Of a DNA stretch of 6,496 bases, positions 1 to 5,430 are shown one piece after another (within the stretch, counting starts at the first letter, position 1; each line of letters opens with the position of its first letter). A program made the translations under genes and the position numbers. Where the stretch lies: positions 1 to 6,496 of the forward strand of contig JAIYEB010000133.1 in NCBI GenBank assembly GCA_027487195.1. The letters are read 5' to 3'. The notes beneath the pieces are model-generated. The model had not been told where the DNA came from and searched no databases. It saw only the letters and a list, made by a program, of their open reading frames with translations. Origin of the DNA: Hyphomicrobiales bacterium (GTDB lineage Bacteria; Pseudomonadota; Alphaproteobacteria; Rhizobiales; UBA4765).

Positions 1-650
1 TCGCCTGACAACTCACTGACATTGCGCTGTGGCTCAACACCCCAGACCGCAAGGCACGAAACCACAAACGCAATCACCGAGACCGCCGACACAACGCCAA
101 CGAGGCGCTCGGGCGAGTAGGGATCAAGCAGCTGGCCAACGGTGATGGCTGTCAACGCAAAGCCGGCGATCATCATGAGCCAGACGATCGTTGCCGCAGC
201 AGCCTTGCGCTCCGGCGGCGCACGATCTGCAAGGAGCACAAGCAGCGAGGTCCCTGCTGCGCCGACACCAATGCCAATCAAAAGAAACGCCAGAATTCCA
301 AGCGCGAGGCCAATCGTGAAATACTCACCCATGAGCGCCGTCGCGAGCGCTGCCAGGGCACCGCCGGTCGCAAGGATCGCCATGCCGGCGATGATCCAGG
401 GTGTGCGTCGCCCGCCCTGGTCGGACCCATGGCCCCAGCGCGGCCGAAGCATCTGCACCGCATAATGCAGCGCAACGAGGACGCCCGGCACAAGCGCCGC
501 GGTTCCAACCTCGATCACCATGACCCGGTTCAACGTTGATGTGGTCAAGACAACGATGGCGCCAAGAGCGGTTTGCACCAGGCCAAGCCGGACAATGCCA
601 AACCAGGACAGAGACGCTCTCGGAGCATTGTCCATAGACAGGAACGTCAT
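1..650 (-). CDS. bch2: PucC/ORF428-family MFS protein Bch2, 3' part missing
   Basis: Integral membrane protein of the PucC branch of the major facilitator superfamily, known as ORF428 or Bch2 and normally encoded between bchG and bchP. Reading the minus strand by hand from the ATG at 650-648 gives 216 uninterrupted codons to the window edge; family members are about 430 residues, so roughly the N-terminal half is present. It begins MTFLSMDNAPRASLSWFGIV. It carries the signature T-L-N-R-V-M near residue 40, also found in LhaA in this window, and an MFS loop-2 motif (HGSDQGGRRTPW) near residues 70-81, followed by several hydrophobic helices. The start codon overlaps the bchG stop as ATGA (650-647), and a GGAG lies 7 nt upstream inside bchG, so translational coupling is likely. 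A second in-frame Met at residue 6 is an alternative start. A bacteriochlorophyll-delivery role is inferred from the family; its exact substrate is unsettled. Continuation into bchP beyond position 1 is expected but not seen. Confidence 0.9.
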   Translation of the reverse strand, partial: MTFLSMDNAPRASLSWFGIVRLGLVQTALGAIVVLTTSTLNRVMVIEVGTAALVPGVLVALHYAVQMLRPRWGHGSDQGGRRTPWIIAGMAILATGGALAALATALMGEYFTIGLALGILAFLLIGIGVGAAGTSLLVLLADRAPPERKAAAATIVWLMMIAGFALTAITVGQLLDPYSPERLVGVVSAVSVIAFVVSCLAVWGVEPQRNVSELSG

Positions 651-1555
651 GCTCCGGCTCCGGTTGTAATCGTCGAAAGTGCAAATGCCGCAGCCAGCAT
701 GCCGAGCACGTAGAGCGTGGTGCCGGTCGCGTTGTACCAGGCGGCTTTCGCGCGCGGGGCTTTCAGAAGCGGGCCCATCAAGGCACCCTGCACGATCAAC
801 AGTGCCGCCACGATGGCCGCATGGATGGGCGCTGCCCAGTAAAGCAGAAGCGCGATCACCAGGACCTGCGGAACAGCCATCACCCAGCAGGCCAGCCGCG
901 CCGCGCGATCAACGCCAAGCTGAACCGGAAGCGAGCGCACACCCATGCGCGTGTCGCCTTCGACGGACTTGAAGTCGTTCAATGTCATGATGCCGTGGGC
1001 ACCGATGCCATAGAGCAGCGCAACCACGATGATGCGCCCATCGGGCACTGTGCCAAGCACAGCAGCCGCACCTGTGAACCATGGCAGCGATTCGTAGCTC
1101 AGGCCGACAGCTGCATTGCCCCACCAGCCATTGAGCTTCAGCCGAAACGGCGGCGCGCTGTAGGCCCAGGCAAGAGCCAGCCCAACTGCGGCCGCCACCA
1201 GCACAACGGGGCCGAGGGCCGCTGCCACGAGAAGGGACAGAACCGTCCAGACCAGCGCGATGATCAAACCCCATTGGCCCGGAATGCGCCCGGAGGGAAT
1301 CGGCCGATTGGGTTCATTGATCGCGTCGACGTGGCGATCAAACCAGTCATTTGCAGCCTGACTCGTGGCGCAAACCATGGGGCCAGCCAGAAATATCCCG
1401 GCAAGCGCCAGGCCCCAGCGCTCGCTGAGGGGGGCGCCGGACGATATCAAGCCGCAGCCGAACGCCCACATGGGCGCAAACCAGGTGATGGGCTTCAAAA
1501 GCTCCAGCACGGCTGCGGGTGCAGGTGTTGTCGCGGTACGCGCGTCGCTTGTCAT
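647..1555 (-). CDS. bchG: Bacteriochlorophyll a synthase (UbiA-type prenyltransferase)
   Basis: Esterifies bacteriochlorophyllide a with geranylgeranyl or phytyl diphosphate in the inner membrane, the last assembly step of bacteriochlorophyll a. The 302-residue length fits the family. The N-terminal LLKPITWFAPMWAFGCG (19-35) is typical of BchG/ChlG. The first Mg-diphosphate motif is N69-D70-x-x-D73-x-x-x-D77 followed by NRPIPSGR (83-90). YSAPPFRLK follows at 132-140, and the second Asp motif is N193-D194-F-K-S-V-E-G-D201. Hydrophobic helices fill the rest, as expected for a multi-pass UbiA enzyme. The ATG at 1555-1553 is the first possible start, because an in-frame TAG lies four codons upstream. 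No Shine-Dalgarno is visible; the leader ends in a CT-rich run (CCTCCCTCC). It is first in a minus-strand operon with bch2 and diverges from lhaA. It could only be confused with chlorophyll synthase ChlG, which the surrounding puh genes make unlikely. Confidence 0.97.
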   Translation of the reverse strand: MTSDARTATTPAPAAVLELLKPITWFAPMWAFGCGLISSGAPLSERWGLALAGIFLAGPMVCATSQAANDWFDRHVDAINEPNRPIPSGRIPGQWGLIIALVWTVLSLLVAAALGPVVLVAAAVGLALAWAYSAPPFRLKLNGWWGNAAVGLSYESLPWFTGAAAVLGTVPDGRIIVVALLYGIGAHGIMTLNDFKSVEGDTRMGVRSLPVQLGVDRAARLACWVMAVPQVLVIALLLYWAAPIHAAIVAALLIVQGALMGPLLKAPRAKAAWYNATGTTLYVLGMLAAAFALSTITTGAGA

Positions 1556-1584
1556 GGAGGGAGGCTACGGGCTGCGCCCCAAAG

Positions 1585-1602
1585 CGTCTATTCATATTGA
1601 CA
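1585..1602. promoter_or_regulatory. Near-match PpsR/CrtJ box A
   Basis: CGTCTATTCATATTGACA differs by one base from the TGT-N12-ACA palindrome bound by the redox/light-responsive repressor PpsR (CrtJ). The GTC...GAC arms are symmetric. It lies about 30-47 bp upstream of the bchG start. PpsR/CrtJ is known to repress bch, crt and puc genes and often uses paired sites. A single isolated near-match would be weak; its support comes from the two further boxes in the same gap. Confidence 0.45.
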
Positions 1603-1664
1603 CTTATGGTGGCGATAGGTCTCCGGCAAAACCAAGGTGCCATTGTTTCAAAAAACTAACTTAA

Positions 1665-1682
1665 TGTTATCAAAGCATTACA
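1665..1682. promoter_or_regulatory. PpsR/CrtJ box B, exact TGT-N12-ACA
   Basis: TGTTATCAAAGCATTACA is an exact TGT-N12-ACA match with partial dyad symmetry in the arms (TGTTA/TTACA). It sits in the AT-rich centre of the divergent gap and covers a possible bchG -35 element (TTGATA, 1673-1668 on the minus strand). Its centre is 80 bp from that of box A and 64 bp from that of box C. Repression of photosynthesis genes under oxygen by PpsR/CrtJ is established in related bacteria; binding here is inferred. Confidence 0.6.
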
Positions 1683-1728
1683 TCGAAGCACACATCGCGC
1701 ACAGGCCCGGCGCGATCTGGAGCATGAG

Positions 1729-1746
1729 CGTCAAGACGAATTGACA
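1729..1746. promoter_or_regulatory. Near-match PpsR/CrtJ box C over a TTGACA -35
   Basis: CGTCAAGACGAATTGACA has perfect inverted arms GTCAA-N6-TTGAC and differs from TGT-N12-ACA by one base. Its right half is a consensus -35 hexamer TTGACA reading toward lhaA, so a repressor bound here would block RNA polymerase. It lies 80 bp upstream of the preferred lhaA start codon. Of the three boxes this has the best dyad symmetry. Confidence 0.5.
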
Positions 1747-1826
1747 ACTGGTTGCGACAGGACGAATTTCGCTCGATTGACGGTGGACTCCGGTTCTGCC
1801 TGTCAACGCTGGGAACCAGGCTGGCT

Positions 1827-3257
1827 ATGAACATGATCGGCAAGAACTTCATTGCAACGTGGGCGTCACTCGGCCCGCGCTTCATGCCGTTTGCCGATGT
1901 CGCATCACGCGACTTGCCATTGTCGAGGCTCCTGCGCCTGTCCTTGTTCCAGGTCTCGGTCGGCATGGTCACCGTATTGATGATCGGCACGCTGAACCGG
2001 GTGATGATTGTCGAGCTTGGCATCGCGGCCAGCATTGTCGCGCTCATGGTGGCGTTGCCGATCCTGTTTGCGCCGGTCCGCGCGCTCGTTGGTTTTCGCT
2101 CTGACAACTACCGCTCTGCGCTTGGATGGCGGCGCGTCCCGTTCATCGCCATGGGCGCATTTCTCCAGTTCGGCGGGCTTGCGATCATGCCGTTTGCGCT
2201 GCTGCTTTTGTCAGGTGACAGCGATGCCGCGCCCTGGGTTGGCCAGGTCGGTGCGGCGCTGGCCTTCCTGCTCGCAGGCGCCGGAATCCAGATCTCGCAG
2301 ACGGCAGGCCTCGCGCTTGCAACCGACCTCGTCGAGGAGCGCGCGCGCCCACGGGTCGTTGCGCTGATGTATGTCATGCTGCTGGTTGGCATGGTGGTGT
2401 TCGGGTTCATCTTCGGGGCCCTGCTCGCCAATTTCTCGGCCATCCGCCTCATTCAGGTCGTTCAGGGCGCCGCTGTTCTCGCGATGGTCTTGAACGTTGT
2501 CGCGCTTTGGAAGCAGGAGGCACGCCAGCCCAAGCGCGCGGTCAAGGATTCAAGCCTTGGTGCGTTTCGCTCGACCTGGACCACGTTTGTGCAAAAGCGC
2601 GGCGTCAAGCGCTTCCTTGTTGCGCTGGCGCTCGGAACGGCTGCTTTCAACATGCAGGACATCGTGCTCGAGCCTTATGGCGGCGAGGTCCTGGGCATGG
2701 GTGTTGGCCAGACCACGGCGCTGACGGCGCTGCTTGCGGGCGGCGCGCTGACGGCCTTCATTCTCTCGGCAAGGGCGCTTGCGCGTGGTTTTGACCCCTT
2801 CCGCTTGGCTGGCTACGCGGCCGTGACCGGCTTGCCGGCGTTTGTTGCTGTCATTCTGGCAGCGCCGCTTCAATCACCCCTGCTGTTTTGCTGCGGGACT
2901 GCGCTCATCGGGTTTGGCGGCGGATTGTTCTCGGTCGCAACGCTGACGGCGGCCATGGGGCTTGAGGACAGCGAGCATACCGGGCTGGCGCTCGGCGCCT
3001 GGGGTGCGGTTCAGGCCACCTCCGCCGGGATTTCGATGGCCTTGGGCGGCGGCATTCGCGACCTTTTCGGGGCCATGGCCACCACCGGCCAGTTCGGCGA
3101 AGCGCTGAACAGCGTCGCTACCGGCTATGGCGCCGTCTACCATGTCGAGCTTTTTCTCCTCGTTGCAGCGCTCGTGGCCATCGGGCCGCTCGCGTCGCTT
3201 GCCCGCAAACCTGTCGCCCCCAACACAAAATTCGGAATGGTCGAACTGCCGGGTTGA
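1827..3257 (+). CDS. lhaA: LH1 assembly protein LhaA (PucC-family MFS)
   Basis: Polytopic inner-membrane protein needed for efficient assembly of the light-harvesting 1 antenna, thought to handle or deliver bacteriochlorophyll. With the ATG at 1827 the product is 476 residues, as expected for the family, with about 12 hydrophobic helices. An N-terminal amphipathic stretch (FIATWASLGPRFMPFAD, near residues 7-23) leads into SLFQVSVGM. The family signature T-L-N-R-V-M follows at 55-60, then the MFS loop GFRSDNYRSALGWRRVP (89-105) and NMQDIVLEPYGGEVLGM near 275-291. The frame stays open back to a TTG at 1752, but those 25 extra residues look unlike LhaA. ATG 1827 follows GGGAACCAGG, a poor ribosome site; ATG 1833 is also possible. 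Unusually, it opens the operon instead of following bchM. puhA begins 24 bp after its stop, so the two are probably co-transcribed. It is related to bch2 in this window. Confidence 0.95.
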   Translation: MNMIGKNFIATWASLGPRFMPFADVASRDLPLSRLLRLSLFQVSVGMVTVLMIGTLNRVMIVELGIAASIVALMVALPILFAPVRALVGFRSDNYRSALGWRRVPFIAMGAFLQFGGLAIMPFALLLLSGDSDAAPWVGQVGAALAFLLAGAGIQISQTAGLALATDLVEERARPRVVALMYVMLLVGMVVFGFIFGALLANFSAIRLIQVVQGAAVLAMVLNVVALWKQEARQPKRAVKDSSLGAFRSTWTTFVQKRGVKRFLVALALGTAAFNMQDIVLEPYGGEVLGMGVGQTTALTALLAGGALTAFILSARALARGFDPFRLAGYAAVTGLPAFVAVILAAPLQSPLLFCCGTALIGFGGGLFSVATLTAAMGLEDSEHTGLALGAWGAVQATSAGISMALGGGIRDLFGAMATTGQFGEALNSVATGYGAVYHVELFLLVAALVAIGPLASLARKPVAPNTKFGMVELPG

Positions 3258-3268
3258 GGCAGCGCGAC

Positions 3269-3275
3269 AAGGAGG
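3269..3275 (+). promoter_or_regulatory. Strong ribosome binding site of puhA
   Basis: AAGGAGG, a near-perfect Shine-Dalgarno, ends 6 nt before the puhA ATG. It is the strongest ribosome site in the window, in keeping with the need for one H subunit per reaction centre, while the neighbouring assembly genes have weaker sites. It also settles the start of puhA. Confidence 0.85.
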
Positions 3276-3281
3276 TTCAAC

Positions 3282-4067
3282 ATGCAGTATGGCGCTATCA
3301 CCGAGCACATGGATGTGGCTCAGGTCGTGCTTTACGTCTTCTGGGTCTTCTTTGCGGGCCTCATCTTCTACCTGCGGCAGGAAGATCGCCGGGAAGGCTA
3401 TCCGCTGGAAAACGCCAAGACCGGGCAGGTCGGCGCCAATTTCTGGCCGTTGATCCCCGACGCAAAGACCTATCTGCTGCCCCATGGGCACGGCAAGAAG
3501 ATGCTGCCCAACGCCGTGCGCGACATGCGCCCGGTGCAGGGAACACCCGTTGGGCTCAACCCCGGCGCGCCACTCGAGCCCACCGGCAATCCGCTGCTTG
3601 CAGGGATCGGCCCTGGATCCTGGGCGGAGCGCTCAGACACTCCTGACCTGACACATCTTGGACACCCGAAGATCGTGCCGATGTCCAAGGCCCATGGCTA
3701 TACCATCGCATCGGGCGATCCCGACCCGCGCGGCCTTCCGGTCAAGGGCGTTGATAACCGCGTGGGCGGCAGGGTGACGGACGTTTGGGTCGACCAGGCC
3801 GAGCATGTCGTGCGCTACCTTGAACTCAAGGTTGGAGAAGGCGCGGAGTCCCGTCAGGTGTTGCTGCCGATTACGTTCTCGCTGGTTCGCGCATCCGGTC
3901 AGATGCCGCACGTCTACGTCAATGCGATCACGTCGAAGCAGTTTGCCGATGTGCCGCAGACACGCTCGCCCGAGCAGATCACCTTGCTCGAGGAAGACAA
4001 GGTCGCGGCCTACTACGGCGCTGGCCAGCTCTGGGCCTATCCAGGGCGCAACGAGCCACTTCTGTGA
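3282..4067 (+). CDS. puhA: Photosynthetic reaction centre H subunit
   Basis: Caps the cytoplasmic face of the type II reaction centre, stabilises the L/M core and forms part of the proton path to the QB quinone. It has 261 residues, the usual size. One N-terminal transmembrane helix (about 12-30, VAQVVLYVFWVFFAGLIFYL) is followed by the RREGYPLE motif (36-43). The globular PRC-barrel domain contains GPGSWAERSD (110-119), DPRGLPVKGVD (148-158), VTDVWVDQAEHVVRYLEL (165-182) and, near the C-terminus, QITLLEEDKVAAYY (232-245). By manual comparison with the remembered Rhodobacter sphaeroides H protein, E174 matches the functional Glu173 and H128 matches His128, but the positions of Asp124 and His126 hold Thr124 and Leu126, with a His at 125. 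The gene lies between lhaA and puhB, with 7 bp to puhB, and is surely in an operon with them; a further promoter inside lhaA is possible but not visible. Confidence 0.99.
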   Translation: MQYGAITEHMDVAQVVLYVFWVFFAGLIFYLRQEDRREGYPLENAKTGQVGANFWPLIPDAKTYLLPHGHGKKMLPNAVRDMRPVQGTPVGLNPGAPLEPTGNPLLAGIGPGSWAERSDTPDLTHLGHPKIVPMSKAHGYTIASGDPDPRGLPVKGVDNRVGGRVTDVWVDQAEHVVRYLELKVGEGAESRQVLLPITFSLVRASGQMPHVYVNAITSKQFADVPQTRSPEQITLLEEDKVAAYYGAGQLWAYPGRNEPLL

Positions 4068-4074
4068 GGGCGTC

Positions 4075-4743
4075 ATGAGCCACAACGAGTTCGAGGACGA
4101 ACCCGTCCGGGGCCTGCCAAAGCGTCTGCCAGAGGGCGAGACGATTCTCTGGCAGGGATCGCCGGAGGCCGGGCTCGCCATGCGCCGGATTTTCCACCTG
4201 CCGTGGGTTGCAGGCTACTTCGCGGTGCTCGTGGCGTGGAAACTGCAGCGCGCTCTGTCGGAGGGCTCTGATCTCGCGCATGCAGCACTTGAAGCAGGAA
4301 CACTTGCCGTCATCGGCTCGGTTGCGCTCGGGCTTCTCGCAGCGATCGGGTGGGGCATTGCGCGGACCACGATCTACACGCTGACATCGAAGCGGCTGAT
4401 CGTGCGCTTTGGCGTGGCGTTGCGCATGAGCGTGACGGTTCCCTACACAAAGATCGACAGTGCAGCCATTCGCCGCTCGAGAGACGGCTCGGGCGACCTG
4501 TCCCTGACGCTGTCGAAGAGCGTGCGCGTCTCCTACCTGATCTTGTGGCCGCATGTCCGGCCGTGGCGGTTTTTGTATCCGCAGCCAAGCCTTCGGGCGC
4601 TGCGCAACCCGGAGGTGCCCGCCGGCATTCTGGCGCGCGCCATGGAGGCTGAAGCCCCCGGCCAGATACGTCTCAGTCCCGTTGATGACGTCGCGGTTCC
4701 CGCCACGCAAGGGCAACGCGAGCCCGTGCCGGCCAACGGCTAG
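4075..4743 (+). CDS. puhB: Reaction centre assembly protein PuhB (PH-domain membrane protein)
   Basis: Membrane protein needed for normal reaction-centre assembly in Rhodobacter capsulatus; no enzymatic activity is known. The ATG at 4075 gives 222 residues, close to the 214 of the R. capsulatus protein (ORF214). The N-terminal motif GLPKRLPEGETILWQGSP (13-30) is typical of PuhB. Two hydrophobic segments follow (about 40-58 and 76-97), then a bacterial PH-like (DUF304-type) region starting TTIYTLTSKRLIVRFGVAL (98-116) and VPYTKIDSAAI (122-132). The last 30 residues are variable and proline-rich. A longer reading of this frame from 3805 overlaps puhA and lacks family similarity, so it was not used. 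GAGGG (4066-4070) overlaps the puhA stop and lies 4 nt before the ATG, which suggests coupled translation. The next gene, puhC, follows after a 92-bp gap with a hairpin. Confidence 0.95.
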   Translation: MSHNEFEDEPVRGLPKRLPEGETILWQGSPEAGLAMRRIFHLPWVAGYFAVLVAWKLQRALSEGSDLAHAALEAGTLAVIGSVALGLLAAIGWGIARTTIYTLTSKRLIVRFGVALRMSVTVPYTKIDSAAIRRSRDGSGDLSLTLSKSVRVSYLILWPHVRPWRFLYPQPSLRALRNPEVPAGILARAMEAEAPGQIRLSPVDDVAVPATQGQREPVPANG

Positions 4744-4835
4744 GGCGTTCGCGACAACAAGACTGCCTGCAGCGCGATGAGCGCTGCGGTGACGAAGCAA
4801 GGCGGGGGCCTTGCCACATTGAGCGGGGGAATGAC
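4744..4835 (+). other. puhB-puhC intergenic spacer with hairpin (stem-loop 4767-4789)
   Basis: The transcript of this 92-bp spacer can form a stem-loop: GCAGCGC (4769-4775), loop GATGA, then GCGCTGC (4781-4787), a perfect 7-bp stem extendable by a T-G and a C-G pair to 4767/4789. No T-run follows, so an intrinsic terminator is unlikely. Possible roles are mRNA processing or stabilisation of the upstream puhA-puhB message. No coding sequence is convincing in the spacer. Confidence 0.5.
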
Positions 4836-5393
4836 ATGCGCGAGAGCGTACCGGAACATCTGCCTCAGGCCAGACCAGTGTCCGGCATCGTGGGTGGTAT
4901 TGCGCTTGTCAGCGGGCCCGTCAGCGGTCGCGCACACAGCTCGGCAGCTTCACGCGGCGCCGATATTCCACGTGCCCTCCAGATTGGCATGATTGCCATG
5001 GTTGTCTTTGCCATTGCGGCTGCCGCCTTTGGCAAGATCACCGACATCGGTACGGTGCGAAACGAACAGAGCCGGCCCATTGCCATTCGCGACATTACGT
5101 TTGCCGAGCGCGCGGGCGATGTTCTGGATGTCATTGATGCGCGCGATGGCGCAACCCTGCTTGCCATTGCGCCGGAAAAAGAGGGCTTTGTGCGTGGTGC
5201 GCTGCGCGGGCTGATGCGCCAGCGGCTTGTGATGAATGCCGCGCGGGACGCGCCTTTCCGCGTCATATCCTGGGAGGACGGGCGTGTGACGCTGAGCGAT
5301 ACGGCGACGGGACAGACGCTGACACTCAATGCGTTCGGCGCCACCAATCTCGCGGCGTTCTCCCGCTTCCTCGATCCTGGCATCGGCAAATGA
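4836..5393 (+). CDS. puhC: Photosynthetic complex assembly protein PuhC
   Basis: Single-pass inner-membrane protein that promotes organisation of the RC-LH1 core complex. The 185 residues contain a long N-terminal region (1-47), one transmembrane helix (about 48-66, centred on GMIAMVVFAIAAAAFG) and a periplasmic domain. Family hallmarks are IGTVRNEQSRPIAIRDITF (71-89), a repeated-strand region VLDVIDARDGATLLAI, the highly conserved GFVRGALRGLMRQR (117-130), PFRVISWEDGRVTLSD (140-155) and LNAFGATNLAAFSRFL (164-179). The R. capsulatus protein has 162 residues, so this one is somewhat longer, mainly before the helix. GGGGGA lies 5 nt upstream of the chosen ATG (4836); an out-of-frame ATG sits at 4831. 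puhE begins 37 bp after the stop; the small puhD and the cyclase gene acsF found here in other species are absent. Confidence 0.93.
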   Translation: MRESVPEHLPQARPVSGIVGGIALVSGPVSGRAHSSAASRGADIPRALQIGMIAMVVFAIAAAAFGKITDIGTVRNEQSRPIAIRDITFAERAGDVLDVIDARDGATLLAIAPEKEGFVRGALRGLMRQRLVMNAARDAPFRVISWEDGRVTLSDTATGQTLTLNAFGATNLAAFSRFLDPGIGK

Positions 5394-5430
5394 GCGGGCG
5401 CTGCGATCAAAAGAGCTGGTGGCCAAGGCG

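Larger units (their letters stand above)
1556..1826. promoter_or_regulatory. Divergent bchG/lhaA control region
   Basis: This 271-bp non-coding gap separates the minus-strand bchG operon from the plus-strand lhaA-puh operon and must hold the control signals for at least bchG. Its middle (about 1641-1685) is clearly AT-rich against high-GC genes on both sides. Three PpsR/CrtJ-like boxes lie inside it and are listed separately. Possible sigma-70 elements overlap two of them. On the plus strand, a perfect TTGACA at 1741-1746 has only a poor -10 (GAATTT, 1764-1769) at 17 bp. On the minus strand, TTGATA (1673-1668) has TGAAAC (1650-1645) at 17 bp spacing. These promoter assignments are weak and inferred. 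No RNA gene or credible small ORF was seen. Confidence 0.7.

Noticed and set aside
821..1600. 259-residue plus-strand open frame antisense to bchG
   Set aside because: It lies opposite bchG, is rich in Arg, His, Gln and Pro as expected from high-GC antisense frames, and resembles no protein family I know.
1661..1673. FNR/FnrL-type site TTAAT-GTT-ATCAA
   Set aside because: The spacer is 3 nt instead of 4 and the left arm departs from TTGAT; the sequence is better explained as part of PpsR box B.
1724..1744. Six-codon ORF (MSVKTN) upstream of lhaA as a leader peptide
   Set aside because: GGAG is only 1 nt from its ATG and the peptide has no attenuator-like features; too short to support.
1752..1826. 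Longer lhaA reading from TTG at 1752
   Set aside because: The 25 extra residues do not resemble the LhaA N-terminus. ATG 1827 gives the family-like start, although its ribosome site is also poor.
2874..3491. 205-residue minus-strand open frame across lhaA/puhA
   Set aside because: Antisense shadow of two well-supported genes with no recognisable motif.
4767..4789. Rho-independent terminator after puhB
   Set aside because: The stem is good but no T-run follows, and downstream genes belong to the same pathway and strand.
3979..4800. 273-residue minus-strand open frame opposite puhB
   Set aside because: Arg/His-rich composition typical of a shadow frame, and it covers puhB and its neighbours.
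5329..5430. N-terminal extension of puhE starting inside puhC
   Set aside because: The 34 extra residues are not family-like and overlap conserved puhC codons by 65 bp; ATG 5431 is a better start.
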